Below are positions 50,334-58,711 of a stretch of DNA of 60,884 nt, piece after piece (positions within the stretch are counted from its first letter, which is position 1; every line of letters begins with the position of its first letter). The notes below the pieces were generated by a model. That model saw nothing but the letters and a program-made list of their open reading frames with translations, was not told the DNA's origin and ran no database searches. Position numbers and translations under genes: made by a program. This DNA is from Cypionkella sp. (GTDB lineage: Bacteria; Pseudomonadota; Alphaproteobacteria; Rhodobacterales; Rhodobacteraceae). The stretch lies in assembly GCA_023255415.1 (NCBI GenBank), contig JALRIN010000003.1, positions 51,155 to 112,038 on the forward strand. The letters are read 5' to 3'.

Positions 50334-50792
50334 ATGCAAACCGATGAAACCGACAGACGCATTCTGCGGCATTATCTGGCCGACCCCAGCCTTGCGCGCG
50401 CCGATCTTGCGCAGCAGGCGGGGGTGACGGTGGCGACCTTGTGGCGCAGGCTGGAACGGATGGAGGCGGCGGGGCTGATCGGCAAGCCGCGCGCGGTGAT
50501 TGACTGGCGCAAGCTGGGCTACGAGGTCGAAGTTTCTTTGCGCTTTACGCTGGATAAAACCGACCCGCGCGCCTTTGACGAATTTATCGCCGCCGCCCGT
50601 GAGGTGCCCGAAGTGGTGGCAATCGAGACCTTTTTGGGTCGTGTCGATGTGCGGCTGAACGTGATTGCGCGCGAAATGGCGCAGTATCAGCAGATCTACC
50701 GCCAGCAGATTTTGGCCTTGCCGCATATTGCTGAACTGGACGCACTGATGCTGATCGCCACGATAAAAGACGGCGAGGGGCTGCCGCTGTGA
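50334..50792 (+). CDS. Lrp/AsnC-family regulator, first of a tandem pair
   Basis: 152 residues with an N-terminal winged helix-turn-helix (DETDRRILRHYLADPSLARA, QQAGVTVATLWRRLERMEAA) and a C-terminal RAM/AsnC ligand domain (LGYEVEVSLRFTLDKTDPRA, VPEVVAIETFLGRVDVRLNV). These proteins sense amino acids and bind DNA as multimers. The neighbour ilvC across the divergent gap is a likely target (inference). Its stop overlaps the start of the second Lrp gene. Confidence 0.93.
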   Translation: MQTDETDRRILRHYLADPSLARADLAQQAGVTVATLWRRLERMEAAGLIGKPRAVIDWRKLGYEVEVSLRFTLDKTDPRAFDEFIAAAREVPEVVAIETFLGRVDVRLNVIAREMAQYQQIYRQQILALPHIAELDALMLIATIKDGEGLPL

Positions 50793-51247
50793 TGGATCTG
50801 GACGATATCGACCGGATGATTTTGCGCGAAGTGTCGCAGGACGCGGGCCTTTCGGCGGGCGAGTTGGGGCGCCGGCTGGGGCTAAGCCAGCCTGCGGCCT
50901 GGCGGAGGATCAAGCGGCTGCAAGAGGCGGGCGTGATCGCGGGGGCGCGGGTTGATGCCGACCGCGCGGCGCTTGGCTTTGGCGTGACGGTGTTTCTGGG
51001 TGTGAAACTGGCAACTAAAGGTCGGGTTTCCTTGGAAGATTTCGAACGCGCGGCAGGCGCTATCCCCGAAGTGCAGGTGGTGCAGCACGTTTTGGGGCTG
51101 TTTGATTACCGCCTGCGCGTGGTCGCGCGCGACATCGCCGATTTCGAACGCGTGCTGCGGCGGCGGGTGATGACGCTGCCCGGTGTCGGCCAAGTCGAGG
51201 CGAATGTGCTGCTGACCGAAGAACGCCGCCGTGGCCCCTTGGGTTAA
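50792..51247 (+). CDS. Lrp/AsnC-family regulator, second of a tandem pair
   Basis: 151 residues from ATG 50792 (a GTG at 50789 is also possible). The winged helix is LDDIDRMILREVSQDAGLSA and RRLGLSQPAAWRRIKRLQEA; the AsnC domain has LGFGVTVFLGVKLATKGRVS and the closing LPGVGQVEANVLLTEERR. It overlaps the first Lrp gene and clearly differs from it in sequence, so the pair is two divergent paralogues rather than a recent copy. They may form mixed multimers (inference). Confidence 0.93.
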   Translation: MDLDDIDRMILREVSQDAGLSAGELGRRLGLSQPAAWRRIKRLQEAGVIAGARVDADRAALGFGVTVFLGVKLATKGRVSLEDFERAAGAIPEVQVVQHVLGLFDYRLRVVARDIADFERVLRRRVMTLPGVGQVEANVLLTEERRRGPLG

Positions 51248-51305
51248 AGGGGCTGGTTTTTGGCCCCTGCTGCGCTATCTTGCGCTGAAATAAGGGAGAG
51301 CGCCG

Positions 51306-52430
51306 ATGAAACTGCCACATGCACATGTCGATCCAGAGGGTCTGGAAGAATTCTCGGTGGTCTTCACCGATCGGTCTTTGAACCATATGTCGGCGAAATT
51401 CCAAGGCGTGATGCGCGATGTCTCGGCCCTGCTGAAAGAGGTCTACAACGGCTCGGCCACGGCGCTTATTCCGGGTGGTGGCAGCTATGCGATGGAAGCC
51501 GTGGCGCGGCAGTTTGGCCAAGGCAACGTGCTGATCGTGCGCAACGGCTGGTTTTCCTATCGCTGGACGCAGATCTTTGACGCCGGCGGTTTTGCGCAGT
51601 CGGCCACTGTGGTGATGGCGCGCGCGGCTGGCAATGGTGCGAAAGCCGCCTTTGCGCCGCCTCCGATCGACGAGGTTTGCGCCAAAATTCGCGAAACCAA
51701 GCCCGAGGCCGTGTTTGCGCCGCATGTGGAAACCTCGGCCGGGATTATCCTGCCCGACGATTACATCGCCGCAATGGCTGCCGCCGCGCATGAGGTTGGT
51801 GCGTTGATGGTGCTGGACTGCATTGCCAGCGGCTGCATCTGGGTCGATATGGCGGCGACGGGGGTCGATGTGCTGATCTCGGCGCCGCAAAAAGGCTGGT
51901 CGGCCTCGCCTTCGGCTGGCATCGTCGTGTTCAGCCCCTTGGCTGAAGCGCGGCTAGAGGCGACAACCTCGAACAGCTTTGCGATTGATCTGAAGAAATG
52001 GCGCAGCATCATGGCCACCTATGAAGCTGGCGGCCATGCCTATCATGCCACCATGCCAACCGATGCGATTGTTGGTCTGCGCGAGGCCATGCTGGAAACC
52101 AAAGCGATGGGCTTTGCCGAGGCCAAGGCCGCGCAATGGGCCTTGGGCCGTGCGGTGCGCGCCCTGCTGGCAGAGCGCGGCGTGGTCTCGGTTGCGGCCG
52201 AGGGCTTTGCGGCACCGGGTGTCGTGGTCAGCTTTACCGAAGATCCGCTGGTGCAAAACGGCGCAAAGTTCCGCGAGCTGGGCATGCAGATCGCGGCTGG
52301 TGTGCCTTTGCAGGTGGGCGAGGGCGCTGAATTCCGCACCTTCCGGCTGGGGCTGTTCGGCCTGGATAAGCTGGTGGATGTCGAGGCCACAATGGCGCGG
52401 CTGCGGCGGGGCATCGAGGCCGTTTTGTAA
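51306..52430 (+). CDS. Class V PLP-dependent aminotransferase
   Basis: 374 residues with the class V aminotransferase fold. The PLP lysine is in SAPQKGWSASPSAGIVV. Other landmarks are LIPGGGSYAMEAVARQF, VETSAGIILPDDYIAAM and ALMVLDCIASGCIWVDMAAT with the PLP aspartate. The fold covers alanine-glyoxylate, serine-pyruvate and related enzymes; the substrate cannot be fixed. AGGGAGAG precedes ATG 51306. A bidirectional terminator follows. Confidence 0.88.
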   Translation: MKLPHAHVDPEGLEEFSVVFTDRSLNHMSAKFQGVMRDVSALLKEVYNGSATALIPGGGSYAMEAVARQFGQGNVLIVRNGWFSYRWTQIFDAGGFAQSATVVMARAAGNGAKAAFAPPPIDEVCAKIRETKPEAVFAPHVETSAGIILPDDYIAAMAAAAHEVGALMVLDCIASGCIWVDMAATGVDVLISAPQKGWSASPSAGIVVFSPLAEARLEATTSNSFAIDLKKWRSIMATYEAGGHAYHATMPTDAIVGLREAMLETKAMGFAEAKAAQWALGRAVRALLAERGVVSVAAEGFAAPGVVVSFTEDPLVQNGAKFRELGMQIAAGVPLQVGEGAEFRTFRLGLFGLDKLVDVEATMARLRRGIEAVL

Positions 52431-52451
52431 CAGATTAAACCCTGTGTTTTC

Positions 52452-52481
52452 AAAAGGGCCGCCCGGTTTGGCGGCCCTTTT
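52452..52481. terminator. Bidirectional terminator between aminotransferase and ubiH-like genes
   Basis: AAAA, GGGCCGCC (52456-52463), loop CGGTTT, GGCGGCCC (52470-52477), TTTT. The A-run and T-run make it work for either strand. It lies between two convergent stops. Confidence 0.93.
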
Positions 52482-53687
52482 TCAATCGGCGTTGCGCAGG
52501 CCAAGCCCGGCTTTCATCAGGGTTTTGCGCAAAGGCGCAAAGCTATAGGCGGCGTTCAACGCGCCCGCGCGCAGATCGCGCAGCCCTTGGCCCTGCATCA
52601 TCGAAGCGCGGTTCAACGCATCAATCCCTGTCACCCGCGCGGCTACATCCAGATGGCGGCTGCGGTGATAGGCATCCAGCATTGCGACACTTCCAAGCCC
52701 GGCGCGGTCGGCCTGCGCCAAGTCGAGCAGGCAGGCCAGATCGGCAAGGCTCATGTTCAAACCCTGCGCGCCGATGGGGGGCAGCACATGCGCGGCCTCT
52801 GCCAAAAGTGCGGTGCGCTCGCCCGACATCCGGTCGGCAACCTGCGAGATGATCGGCCAAAGCGAACGCGGGCTGGCAAGGCGCAGCTCGCCCAAAATGC
52901 CACAAGACCGCAGATTTGCCGCTGCTTCGAACTCTGCCACGGGCAGGGCGGCCAACCGCTGCGCCTGCGCTCCGGTCTCCATCCAGACCACGGCAGAGCA
53001 GGGGCCGCCGTCGCGATCAGGCAGCGGCACCAGCGTGAACGGCCCGCCAGAGCGGTGAATTTCGGTCGAAACATTGTGATGCGGGATCGGGTGGTGTACC
53101 GCAAAGACCACGGCTTTTTGTCCATAGCGCGTTGTTTTCACAGAAATTCCCAGGGCCTCGCGCATGGGGGAGGCGCGCCCATCGGCCGCGATCAACAGTT
53201 TGGCCGCAATTTTTTGTCCGTCCGACAAGGTCACCAACGCCTCTGCCTCGCGGGTCAGCAGGCGGGTGGTGGCAAGCCCGGGCAGAAACCGCACATTTGG
53301 CAGCTCGGCCAGCCGCGCCACCATTTCGCGCCGCAAAAGCCAGTTCGGCAGGTTCCAGCCAAAGGGCAGATCGGAAATCTCGCTGGCGTCAAAATCTTTG
53401 ATCACGCGTGGCACCGGATCGACACCGCCCGCGTCGATGATCCGCATGATTTGCAGCGGCGCGGCATAGGGCAAAAGCCGCGACCATAGCCCCGCCTCTT
53501 GCAGCACCTTGACCGAGGGTTGCAAAAACGCGGTGGTGCGCAGATCGGCGCCCTCTGCCTCGGCCGAGGTCACGGGGGGGCTGGGATCAACGCAGATCAC
53601 CGCAAAGCCCGCCGATCCAAAGGCCGCGGCAGCCGTCAGGCCCGCCACGCCGCCGCCAGAAATCAAAATCTCGGTGCTGATGCGCAT
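52482..53687 (-). CDS. UbiH/Coq6-family FAD-dependent hydroxylase
   Basis: 401 residues. The N-terminal FAD fingerprint is ILISGGGVAGLTAAAAFGSA, the middle shows LLIAADGRASPMREALGI (NAD(P)H/FAD motif DG), and the late part shows ALLAEAAHVLPPIGAQGLNM, the ubiquinone-hydroxylase form of the second FAD motif GD/AxAHxxxPxxGQG. It probably hydroxylates a ring position in ubiquinone synthesis, but which one cannot be read. GGGG precedes ATG 53687. It converges with the aminotransferase gene. Confidence 0.9.
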   Translation of the reverse strand: MRISTEILISGGGVAGLTAAAAFGSAGFAVICVDPSPPVTSAEAEGADLRTTAFLQPSVKVLQEAGLWSRLLPYAAPLQIMRIIDAGGVDPVPRVIKDFDASEISDLPFGWNLPNWLLRREMVARLAELPNVRFLPGLATTRLLTREAEALVTLSDGQKIAAKLLIAADGRASPMREALGISVKTTRYGQKAVVFAVHHPIPHHNVSTEIHRSGGPFTLVPLPDRDGGPCSAVVWMETGAQAQRLAALPVAEFEAAANLRSCGILGELRLASPRSLWPIISQVADRMSGERTALLAEAAHVLPPIGAQGLNMSLADLACLLDLAQADRAGLGSVAMLDAYHRSRHLDVAARVTGIDALNRASMMQGQGLRDLRAGALNAAYSFAPLRKTLMKAGLGLRNAD

Positions 53688-53753
53688 GGCTTTTCCCCTT
53701 TTGCCTAATTTAGCGCGGCAGTGGCGGAAAGCGAAGCGACAAAGCGCCTCGGG

Positions 53754-53996
53754 TCAGGGCCAGGTGATCGAGATGAAAAACACAAACATCAGCGGCACCA
53801 GCGCAAGATAGGTCATCACCAGCGCCACCAGACCAAAGGTCTTGACCGCCAGCACAACGCCGGTCGCAAGGATCGCCAGCAGGTAATAGATGATGGTGAC
53901 ATCTTGGCCAATCGCCCGCGCCAAGGGTGCCAGAATTGGGGTGCGGCTGACAATACGGTCAAAGCGGGTCGCAGGAACGGTGGCGGTCATCGTCAT
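53754..53996 (-). CDS. Small two-helix membrane protein
   Basis: 80 residues with a short basic/hydrophilic start (MTMTATVPATRFDRIVSRTP) and two hydrophobic segments (TIIYYLLAILATGVVLAVKT and LVALVMTYLALVPLMFVFFI). CAGGAG precedes ATG 53996 at good spacing. It lies 66 bases before the ubiH-like gene on the same strand and may be co-transcribed with it. No family is recognised. Confidence 0.72.
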   Translation of the reverse strand: MTMTATVPATRFDRIVSRTPILAPLARAIGQDVTIIYYLLAILATGVVLAVKTFGLVALVMTYLALVPLMFVFFISITWP

Positions 53997-54068
53997 GGAA
54001 ATCTCCTGTAAAGCTATCGCTCAGATACAGCTTTGCAGTATAATTTCGACGTGGTCAGGTGTCGCAGC

Positions 54069-54713
54069 TTAGGTCAATTTCGCCAAAAACTGGGCTAAAT
54101 CGTCGGTATGGTGGTCAATATGTCGCGCCTTCAGCGGCTTGGGGGCAACATGAACCGTGCGCATGCCAAGCGCATGTGGCACCGCAAGATTGCGCGCATC
54201 GTCTTCAAACATCGTGGCGGTGTTTGGGTCCAAACCGTCTTGTGCAAAGATGCGGGCAAAGGCTGCGGCCTCGGGTTTGGGCAGAAAATCGGCATCCTCT
54301 ACTCCGTAAACCGCGTCAAACAGCCCATCTAGACCTCGTGCTTCAAGCACGCGGTGGGCATAGGGCACGCAGGCGTTGGTATAAACAATCTTGCGGCCCG
54401 GCAGGGCGCGGATCTGGGCAGCAAGGCCGGCATCGCGCGGAAGCAGCGAAAAATCAATGTCATGCACATCGCGTAGATAGGGCGCGGGGTCGACGTTATG
54501 TTCGCGCATCAGCCCGGCCAGCGTGGTGCCGTAGCTGTCCCAATAGTGCTGGCGCAGCCGATCGGCCTCGGTCTTGCCGACGCCAAGTGCTTGCATCACC
54601 CAAGCGGTCATTCGCACCTCGATCTGATCGAAAAGCCGAAATTCCGGCGGATAAAGCGTGTTATCCAGATCAAAGACCCAAGCGGTGACATGTGAGAAAT
54701 GCTGTTTTATCAT
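54069..54713 (-). CDS. Pyrimidine 5'-nucleotidase, HAD family
   Basis: 214 residues from ATG 54713 (MIKQHFSHVTAWVFDLDNTL). HAD motif I is DLDNTLYPP, motif II is KIVYTNACVPYAHRVLEARG, motif III/IV is LPKPEAAAFARIF and MFEDDARNLAVPHALGMRTV. The pattern fits the Sdt1/pyrimidine 5'-nucleotidase branch; dephosphorylation of UMP or CMP is known for that branch and inferred here. A longer start at 55013 would run into the divergent GntR gene and is not supported. Confidence 0.9.
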   Translation of the reverse strand: MIKQHFSHVTAWVFDLDNTLYPPEFRLFDQIEVRMTAWVMQALGVGKTEADRLRQHYWDSYGTTLAGLMREHNVDPAPYLRDVHDIDFSLLPRDAGLAAQIRALPGRKIVYTNACVPYAHRVLEARGLDGLFDAVYGVEDADFLPKPEAAAFARIFAQDGLDPNTATMFEDDARNLAVPHALGMRTVHVAPKPLKARHIDHHTDDLAQFLAKLT

Positions 54714-54806
54714 TGTGGTGTGGTAGCGCGAAGTTGCGCGCGCGGCAATCCGCTTGATCCTGCGCGTGGGCTGGGTAGTGTGCCTGCAGTCAAGGAGAAC
54801 CACGCC

Positions 54807-55442
54807 GTGCAGAAAGACGCCTATACGCTGATCCTCGAATCCATCGAAGGCGGCACCTATAAGCCGGGGGATCGGCTGGTTGAAAGCGAGCTTGCCGAAG
54901 GCATGGGGGTGTCGCGCACGCCGGTGCGCGAGGCGCTGCAGCGGCTGGAAACCCAAGGCATGTTGACCCGTGACGGCCGCAGCTTGATCGTGGCCTCGCT
55001 CGATCATAATCAATTGGCGGATCTTTACGCGGTGCGCACCGAACTTGAGGGTCTAGCTGCACGCTTGGCGGCGCGGCATGCCTCGGACGAAGAGATCAGA
55101 GTTTTGCGCAGCATGGTTGAAGAGGACCGCAGTCTTTTGGGGGGCGATCCGCGGATGTTAAGCCGAGCCAACAAACGCTTTCACCGCTTGATTCATCTGG
55201 CCAGCCACAATCGGTTCTTGGTGCAGCAACTGGATCTTGTGCATCGCTCGATGGCGCTGATGGCGACGACCACCTTTGCGGCGGCGGGGCGGGACGGTGT
55301 GGCGCTGAGTGAGCATGATCAGATCGTGCGCGCCATTGAGGCGCATGACGGCGAGGCTGCCTATCAGGCGCTGAAATCCCATATCTCGAAAGCTTTCGAG
55401 ACCCGGTTGCGGGTCGATGCGGGCGAATTGCAGACACGCTAG
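54807..55442 (+). CDS. GntR-family transcriptional regulator (FadR-like)
   Basis: 211 residues from GTG 54807, which follows AAGGAGAA at good spacing; an earlier ATG at 54699 lacks one. The winged helix is YKPGDRLVESELAEGMGVSR with TPVREALQRLETQGML, then an all-helical FCD ligand domain (RTELEGLAARLAARHASDEE, FHRLIHLASHNRFLVQQLDL). The FCD type commonly senses organic acids. Its stop interlocks with the convergent glycosyltransferase stop in CTAG. The target genes are unknown. Confidence 0.92.
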   Translation: MQKDAYTLILESIEGGTYKPGDRLVESELAEGMGVSRTPVREALQRLETQGMLTRDGRSLIVASLDHNQLADLYAVRTELEGLAARLAARHASDEEIRVLRSMVEEDRSLLGGDPRMLSRANKRFHRLIHLASHNRFLVQQLDLVHRSMALMATTTFAAAGRDGVALSEHDQIVRAIEAHDGEAAYQALKSHISKAFETRLRVDAGELQTR

Positions 55443-57310
55443 GCGTCGTAAAGCCCGTGTAGGGTTTTCTGCCAGTAGAACGGTTTGGTAAACAGCTCCC
55501 ACAGGGCGCGATAGGCGGCAAGCGTTGCCAAGGGCTGATAGGCGATCAGCGTCAGCGCCCAAAGCGGGTTCAGCCCATGTTGGGTTTTGCGCAGCGCCTT
55601 GATGTCAAAATAGATAAAGATCAGCCCGCTTGAAATCATCAGCCCTGTCGCTGCAAACAGCACCAGCGGCGGAATCGCAGAGGCGATCGGGTGCTGCAGG
55701 CCAAAGGCAAGTCCCCAAAAGCTCCAGATCAGCGGGGCGAGCAGGCTTTGCAGGATGCTGGCCAAAAATTGCACCTGAAAGCCAATAAACCGCCGCGCCC
55801 CGATCTGACGCCACAGCAAGGCAGGGTCGCGCATATGGGTGATATAGGTCATCATATATCCCTTGATCCAGCGCGAGCGTTGCTTAACCCAAGCCCGGCC
55901 ATGGCAATTCGCCTCTTCAAAGGTTGTGGTCTCGATCAGCTCGGTGCGGTAGCCATGACGGTAAAGCCGCAGACCAAGATCGGCGTCTTCGGTGACGTTT
56001 TGCGCATCCCATCCGCCCAAAGCCTCTAGCGCGGGACGGCGGAAAAACAGCGTGGTGCCGCCCAGCGGGATCGCCAGCCGCAGGCGTTCGATCCCCGGCA
56101 GGATCATGCGAAACCAAGCGGCGTATTCGATGGTAAAACAGCGCGACAGCCAGTTGCTGCGCGGGTTGTAATAGTCGAGCCGCCCTTGCAGGCAGGCAAC
56201 CTCTGCGCCGCGCTGATAGAATCGGTCGACGACCTTGCGGATTTGATCTGGTTCGGGGGCGTCTTCGGCATCGTAGACCCCGATGATCGAGCCGCGACAG
56301 TGGTCCAAGGCATAGTTCAGAGCCCGTGGTTTGGTTTTCACCGCGCCTGCGGGCACCACGATGACCCGCATCCAGCTGGGCAGACTGCTTTTGGCCAAGG
56401 CCGCACGCGTCAGATCATCCTCTGCTTCGACCACAAGTATGATATCCAGCAGATCGCGCGGGTAATCCAGCCTGCCCAGCCGTTCGGCAAGGCGGGCCGC
56501 GATGCTGGCTTCGCGGTAAAGCGCCACCATGATCGAGACCGCCGGCAGCTGCGCGATAATTGCGGGATTGCGGTTTTCTGGCGGGGCCGGGCGGTCTGAC
56601 ATCAGCACAGCAAGCTTCAGCAGATTGGTGCTGAGCATCGCCAAGCTGGCCAAGACAAACAGCATTTGCAGCAAACCAAAGGGACTGAGCACCGTCAGCA
56701 GCCCGCCAGAAGCTAGCACGATCAGCCCAAGCTGCTGCAATTTTTGGGCGGTAAAGCTGCGACAGCTTTCTTTTGCGCTAACCCGGGTTTCCGCCGCCAG
56801 GGCAAGCTGGGGGCCGTGCAGGGCTAGCAACGCAGTTTCAATCGCTTGCAGCGGGGCCACGGCCATGATCACCCGGCCAAACTGCGCTTCTAGCATCGGT
56901 TTGTGGCTGGCAAATTCTTCGGGATAGGCGGTGGCGATGACGGTCGTGTCACCGATCTTGCGCCAAGGCAGCAGGCCTTCGCGCAGGGCGGCGACATGGC
57001 CAATCTGCTGGGGCAGGCGCGGGTCTGGCGGCTCTTCCACCAGATCTGCGACGCCAACAGCCCAATGCCGCGCCAAGGCAGCATAAAGCGCCTGCGGGCT
57101 GATTGCCTGCTGCGCCAACAGCCTGTCGGCCAACCGGCTTTGGTCATTGTGCTGTGACAGGGCCTGCAAAAACGCATGCGGCGCAACCAGACCTTCGCGC
57201 ATCAGCGCAGAGGCAAAGCCCTGCGCAGAAGGCCGCACAAGGTCGCGCGGCTCTGGCACAGCGATGACGGCGTTAAACCGTTGGATGGGGCGCAGCGGGG
57301 TGACGGACAT
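55439..57310 (-). CDS. Processive family 2 glycosyltransferase with N-terminal MshEN-like region
   Basis: 623 residues. The start is MSVTPLRPIQRFNAVIAVPE; GGAGG precedes ATG 57310. Residues about 30-90 hold two similar helical repeats (FASALMREGLVAPHAFLQAL and RLADRLLAQQAISPQALYAA), like the MshEN/GspE N-terminal domains, some of which bind cyclic di-GMP. Two membrane segments follow (about 190-240), then the GT2 domain: VALYREASIAARLAERL, DAEDAPEPDQ (about 347), TEDADLGLRLYRHGYRTELI (about 438), QRSRW (about 476), then about four membrane segments. All processive GT2 motifs are present, so it should make a beta-linked polysaccharide at the inner membrane (inference). Confidence 0.92.
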   Translation of the reverse strand: MSVTPLRPIQRFNAVIAVPEPRDLVRPSAQGFASALMREGLVAPHAFLQALSQHNDQSRLADRLLAQQAISPQALYAALARHWAVGVADLVEEPPDPRLPQQIGHVAALREGLLPWRKIGDTTVIATAYPEEFASHKPMLEAQFGRVIMAVAPLQAIETALLALHGPQLALAAETRVSAKESCRSFTAQKLQQLGLIVLASGGLLTVLSPFGLLQMLFVLASLAMLSTNLLKLAVLMSDRPAPPENRNPAIIAQLPAVSIMVALYREASIAARLAERLGRLDYPRDLLDIILVVEAEDDLTRAALAKSSLPSWMRVIVVPAGAVKTKPRALNYALDHCRGSIIGVYDAEDAPEPDQIRKVVDRFYQRGAEVACLQGRLDYYNPRSNWLSRCFTIEYAAWFRMILPGIERLRLAIPLGGTTLFFRRPALEALGGWDAQNVTEDADLGLRLYRHGYRTELIETTTFEEANCHGRAWVKQRSRWIKGYMMTYITHMRDPALLWRQIGARRFIGFQVQFLASILQSLLAPLIWSFWGLAFGLQHPIASAIPPLVLFAATGLMISSGLIFIYFDIKALRKTQHGLNPLWALTLIAYQPLATLAAYRALWELFTKPFYWQKTLHGLYDA

Positions 57311-57346
57311 TCTGCCTCCGGACGATCAGATCATTCTGCGTCCGAA
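57308..57346 (-). other. Duplicated start region of the glycosyltransferase gene
   Basis: On the minus strand, TCCGGAGGCAGAATG (57322-57308) is the true start region; a near copy, TTCGGACGCAGAATG (57346-57332), lies 24 bases upstream and reads ATG ATC TGA. See the finding. Confidence 0.6.
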
Positions 57347-57378
57347 GGATTAAGTCTTTGTTAACGCCAGCCGATTTT

Positions 57379-58536
57379 TCAGCCGCGCTTTGCGTGCATC
57401 GCTGCAGCAAAGCGGTCAAACAGATAATAGCTGTCTTGCGGGCCGGGCGAGGCTTCGGGGTGGTATTGCACCGAAAACACCGGCTTGCCATCAACCGCAA
57501 TGCCGCAGTTCGAGCCATCAAACAACGACACATGGGTTTCCAAAACGCCCTTGGGCAGGGTCTGGCTGTCAACGGTAAAGCCATGGTTCATCGAGGTAAT
57601 TTCGACTTTGCCCGTGGTGATGTCTTTCACCGGATGGTTGGCGCCGTGGTGGCCGTGATTCATTTTCACGGTCTTGGCCCCAAGCGCCAAAGCCAACATC
57701 TGGTGGCCCAAGCAAATGCCAAACACCGGCAGATCTTTGGCCAAAACGCCCTGGATCATCGGCACCGCATAGGCCCCCGTCGCCGCCGGATCGCCCGGAC
57801 CGTTCGACAGGAACACGCCCTCTGGGTTCAGCGCCAGCACATCTTCGGCGGTGGCTGTTGCGGGCAAGACCGTGACATCGCAGCCGGCCGAAGCAAGGCA
57901 ACGCAGGATATTGCGCTTGGCACCGTAATCAATCGCCACCACGCGCAGGCCATCGCCCTGACGCTTGGTATAGCCCTTGGGCCAAGCCCAAAGCTGTTCG
58001 TCCCAGCGGTAGGATTGGGTGCAAGACACCTCTTTGGCCAGGTCGAGCCCGACCAGACCGGCCCAAGCGCGGGCCTTGGCAACCAAAGCGCCGACATCGA
58101 ATTTGCCATCAGGATCATGCGCCAAGGCGACATGTGGCGCGCCTTGTTGACGGATGGCACGGGTCAGGCGTCGGGTGTCGATGCCACCGACGCCAATGCG
58201 GCCCTTGGAGGCCAGCCAGGCTTGCAAATCAGAGGTCGAGCGCCAGTTTGACGGCTCGGTCGGGTCCCATTTCACCACCATGCCGGCGGCGACCGGGGTT
58301 GCGGTCTCGTCATCCTCGAGATTGACGCCGGTATTGCCGATGTGGGGGAAGGTGAAGGTCACGACTTGGCCCGCATAGGACGGGTCTGTCATGATCTCTT
58401 GATAGCCGGTCATTGCGGTGTTGAAGACCAGCTCTGCCACTGTCTCTCCAACAGCGCCGAAGCCTTTGCCGTAGAACACCGAACCGTCAGAGAGGGCGAT
58501 GCAAGCGGTCGGATGGTCTTTGGTGGAGGTGGGCAT
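57379..58536 (-). CDS. carA: Carbamoyl-phosphate synthase small subunit
   Basis: Glutaminase subunit that supplies ammonia to CarB for carbamoyl phosphate, feeding pyrimidine (pyrB in this window) and arginine synthesis. The 385 residues show the N-terminal DGSVFYGKGFGAVGETVAEL, GGIDTRRLTRAIRQQGAPHV, the triad cysteine in PVFGICLGHQMLALALGA, and FSVQYHPEASPGPQDSYYLF with the catalytic His and Glu. ATG 58536 follows GGGAG; longer starts at 58551 or 58620 are less likely. A minus-strand promoter lies just upstream. carB is not in this window. Confidence 0.97.
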   Translation of the reverse strand: MPTSTKDHPTACIALSDGSVFYGKGFGAVGETVAELVFNTAMTGYQEIMTDPSYAGQVVTFTFPHIGNTGVNLEDDETATPVAAGMVVKWDPTEPSNWRSTSDLQAWLASKGRIGVGGIDTRRLTRAIRQQGAPHVALAHDPDGKFDVGALVAKARAWAGLVGLDLAKEVSCTQSYRWDEQLWAWPKGYTKRQGDGLRVVAIDYGAKRNILRCLASAGCDVTVLPATATAEDVLALNPEGVFLSNGPGDPAATGAYAVPMIQGVLAKDLPVFGICLGHQMLALALGAKTVKMNHGHHGANHPVKDITTGKVEITSMNHGFTVDSQTLPKGVLETHVSLFDGSNCGIAVDGKPVFSVQYHPEASPGPQDSYYLFDRFAAAMHAKRG

Positions 58537-58567
58537 GGTGGCGACTCCCATTGGCAAAATCTGCCGG

Positions 58568-58596
58568 ACACTAGTTGCGCGGGCGGCGAGGGTCAA
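58568..58596 (-). promoter_or_regulatory. Putative sigma-70 promoter of carA
   Basis: On the minus strand: TTGACC (58596-58591), 17 bases, TAGTGT (58573-58568). The predicted start of transcription is about 25 bases before ATG 58536. No PyrR-like leader was seen. Confidence 0.6.
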
Positions 58597-58711
58597 GGGT
58601 TTGCAGGAAATGGATTTCACAGCAAAATCAACGCGTTGATATTTGGCGGCTTGGTTGCGCGAAATCTGGTGCGGGTGTAGGATCGGCGCAATGATTTAAG
58701 GAGTGCGAAAG

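Noticed and set aside
54714..55013. A 5' extension of the HAD nucleotidase gene to 55013 on the minus strand
   Set aside because: The extension is antisense to the GntR gene and has no homology; the HAD fold starts properly at ATG 54713.
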